Origin: Sweltsa coloradensis
Lineage: Eukaryota > Arthropoda > Insecta > Plecoptera > Chloroperlidae
Direction: 5' to 3'
Assembly (NCBI GenBank): GCA_024449915.1
Contig: JAMZAV010000358.1
Span: 1,116,001 to 1,180,000 of the forward strand
Length of the DNA stretch: 64,000 nucleotides
Positions 62,209 to 64,000 of the stretch are shown piece by piece. Made by a program: the position numbers and the translations under genes. Below the pieces are notes generated by a model. The model was not told the DNA's origin. It did not search any database and saw only the letters and a list, made by a program, of their open reading frames with translations. How positions within the stretch are numbered: position 1 is the first letter of the stretch; every line of letters starts with the position of its first letter.

Positions 62209-62761
62209 GGAACAGTACTGCAACGAATATCTGCTTCTGCTTCTTATCTGGTTTCGATTCCCGGTTGGGGCGGACTTTTTTAATTTCTGAATTGTAGTAA
62301 AAAAAACAATTACACCACGGAGTGTTTCCCGATCAACCAAATCGAGAAATACCTACTTAAATGTAGTTCATTGTTGTGTCTGCATCTATGTAATTAGATT
62401 TATTTAGTTGCCCTCCTTTGTAAATCAGTTTTTATAACTGAATAGGATAGACGTTAAATAAATAAATTAAAATAAATTTAAAAAAAGACATCTGCTTAAA
62501 AAGCACATTATTATATTAGAGGATAGGAATCACAGAAAGCAGTTCTGTGGGAGCAAAGAACAGAATAGAGTGAGAGATTCAAGTCCAAGGATGCCCTTCT
62601 GCCTGGACTGCGATTCTATAACTCTGACGGAGTTGGACCCAGGCGTTTTCTACCGTAATCGACTCGGTTGTAAGTGATCGACCCAGATGAGGTCGATATC
62701 GTTGCGATATAATCCGTGACAACCGACTCCGACTCGGTTATATTTGTATAAAATGGTGGCT

Positions 62762-63101
62762 GTAGAGGCATGAAAATTTAGCGTTTTAGGTTATTGATGC
62801 TAAATCAGTGAGTATAAATTCTTAAAAACACTACAAAATGCTAAATTTACTGAAAATAAGGTTTACCTATACCAATTGAGAATTGGTTTAGCATTGTATT
62901 ATAAAGTTTAAAGTGACTGTACATTGAATTGAATGTTCCTATAAAGCATAATTTGAATTCATTCCCCATTAAAAATACAAGAAACTCCCCACATTTAGGG
63001 TTTTGGTGGAAAGAAGAAAATTAATGCTACAAAATGCTAAATTTGGAAAAATTAATGCTAATATTCAGAATATAAATGCTATTTTTCATAGCTCTAATGA
63101 T
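62762..63101. mobile_element. Possible TAGAG-ended MITE
   Basis: The ends TAGAGGCATGAAAATTTAGC and GCTATTTTTCATAGCTCTA are imperfect inverted copies. The interior repeats ACAAAATGCTAAATTT. The flanking 8-mers do not match, so this is tentative. Confidence 0.4.
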
Positions 63102-64000
63102 AAGCCTTGGCCTACACGTAAACACAACCAGATCTTTAACTTTATCAAACGAATAACAATAGTATGCTCAAAGAAAACCTACCTTTAGTAAGGGCCTACC
63201 CCTAAAAGTCCCGTGCGTTCCCTTTTTTCATAAAATTATACCATTTAAATCCAATTTCTCCCCGATTGGAAATAATACACACATCTATGTCATTTCGAAT
63301 ATTTGACAACTGACTGCGAATCATTTGTTCACATTTGACCGTCCACGGCCATGTAAATCATACCTTTCGACCTCGACCAACAACAACCGGAACGATTACT
63401 GTTACTACAGAGTCGGTCCCGTGACAGAGTTGAACCCGTGAAGTTACTGAATAAGGGCCCTGGTATGAATTATTTTTATAGGTAAGGAAAGGGGGTCTTG
63501 TCTACTGGAAAGCCAGAAAATGCATGATATTGATAGCTTATTAGTAAGCCAAAAATGCAGTCGTGTGAAAAGAAAAAGACTTAACGAAACAATGAAGCTC
63601 GCACGAGCTCAGGTTATTGCAGCTGAATCGTTACTAACATTACGTATTCGTATTTTGCACTAAACAACACTATAGGTTGAACCAGATAAGCTGGCGGCCG
63701 TCAAGGTCAAGCGAGAGCACCCGCGCCAACGTTGACAATTTACACACAACTGGCATTAGGTAGGGCCTACCGTATTTGGTCATGTTATCGTGATATTTTA
63801 TCACATAAATCAACATTTTATAAGCTGTGAATAAAGTAGTTCGTCCCACAGAGTCAGTATTTTAGCGAAATAATGATTTTAAGTAATCACGATTACGAAA
63901 GTGTTTTTTGCCTTGTTGGTTATGCTGTGTCCAAAGTTCCAGCTGTTTATAATGCCAACCTCGCCAGATGTGATGTCAATGTTTAGGAGCATCAAAATGT
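63102..64000. other. Right end of window, nothing recognised
   Basis: No gene, RNA or repeat feature can be supported here. Confidence 0.4.

Overview
The window is nuclear DNA from an invertebrate animal, most likely an arthropod and perhaps a hemipteran insect. This rests on split genes with GT-AG introns, animal orthologues, an arthropod-style TATA plus TCAGTT core promoter, and a dense load of tRNA-derived SINEs, hAT-type MITEs and non-LTR retrotransposons. The species call is inference.

Three conserved genes dominate. (1) IFT172, minus strand, 123 to 21707: fifteen coding exons spell about 1091 residues in one unbroken frame. They cover the WD40 propellers and the first half of the TPR region; the rest lies beyond the left edge. 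(2) RBM42, plus strand, 22242 to 25437: two coding exons, divergent from IFT172 across about 530 bases that hold a palindromic RFX X-box and a TATA/initiator pair. (3) Alanine aminotransferase, minus strand, 37402 to 59111: seven coding exons, 545 residues, complete, with a probable mitochondrial presequence. A fourth gene, an intronless SIAH-like RING E3 ligase (3548 to 4540, plus strand), sits antisense inside an IFT172 intron.

The remainder is mobile and repetitive DNA. Intron and intergenic regions hold: five MITEs with TAGGG/TAGAG ends, three with perfect and two with imperfect 8-base target duplications; two copies of a hAT family with CAG ends; long foldback elements at 6700, 18996, 22397 and 45534; a 4.2 kb DNA transposon with about 450-base inverted repeats and a frameshifted transposase (27133 to 31322); a nested stack of LINE remnants at 31560 to 34570; two further LINEs at 44450 to 47700 and 47705 to 52025; RNase H fragments of another LINE; SINEs of at least three kinds; a 5S rRNA-like sequence in an IFT172 intron; and a 57-base minisatellite at 53080.

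Functionally, IFT172 is a ciliary transport gene whose promoter carries the expected ciliary regulator site. RBM42 and alanine aminotransferase are housekeeping genes with no evident link to it. No clearly new multi-gene system is visible. The most unusual items are the 4.2 kb transposon with an unplaced transposase, the tandem-repeat foldback in the RBM42 intron, and repeat-driven remodelling of two IFT172 splice acceptors.
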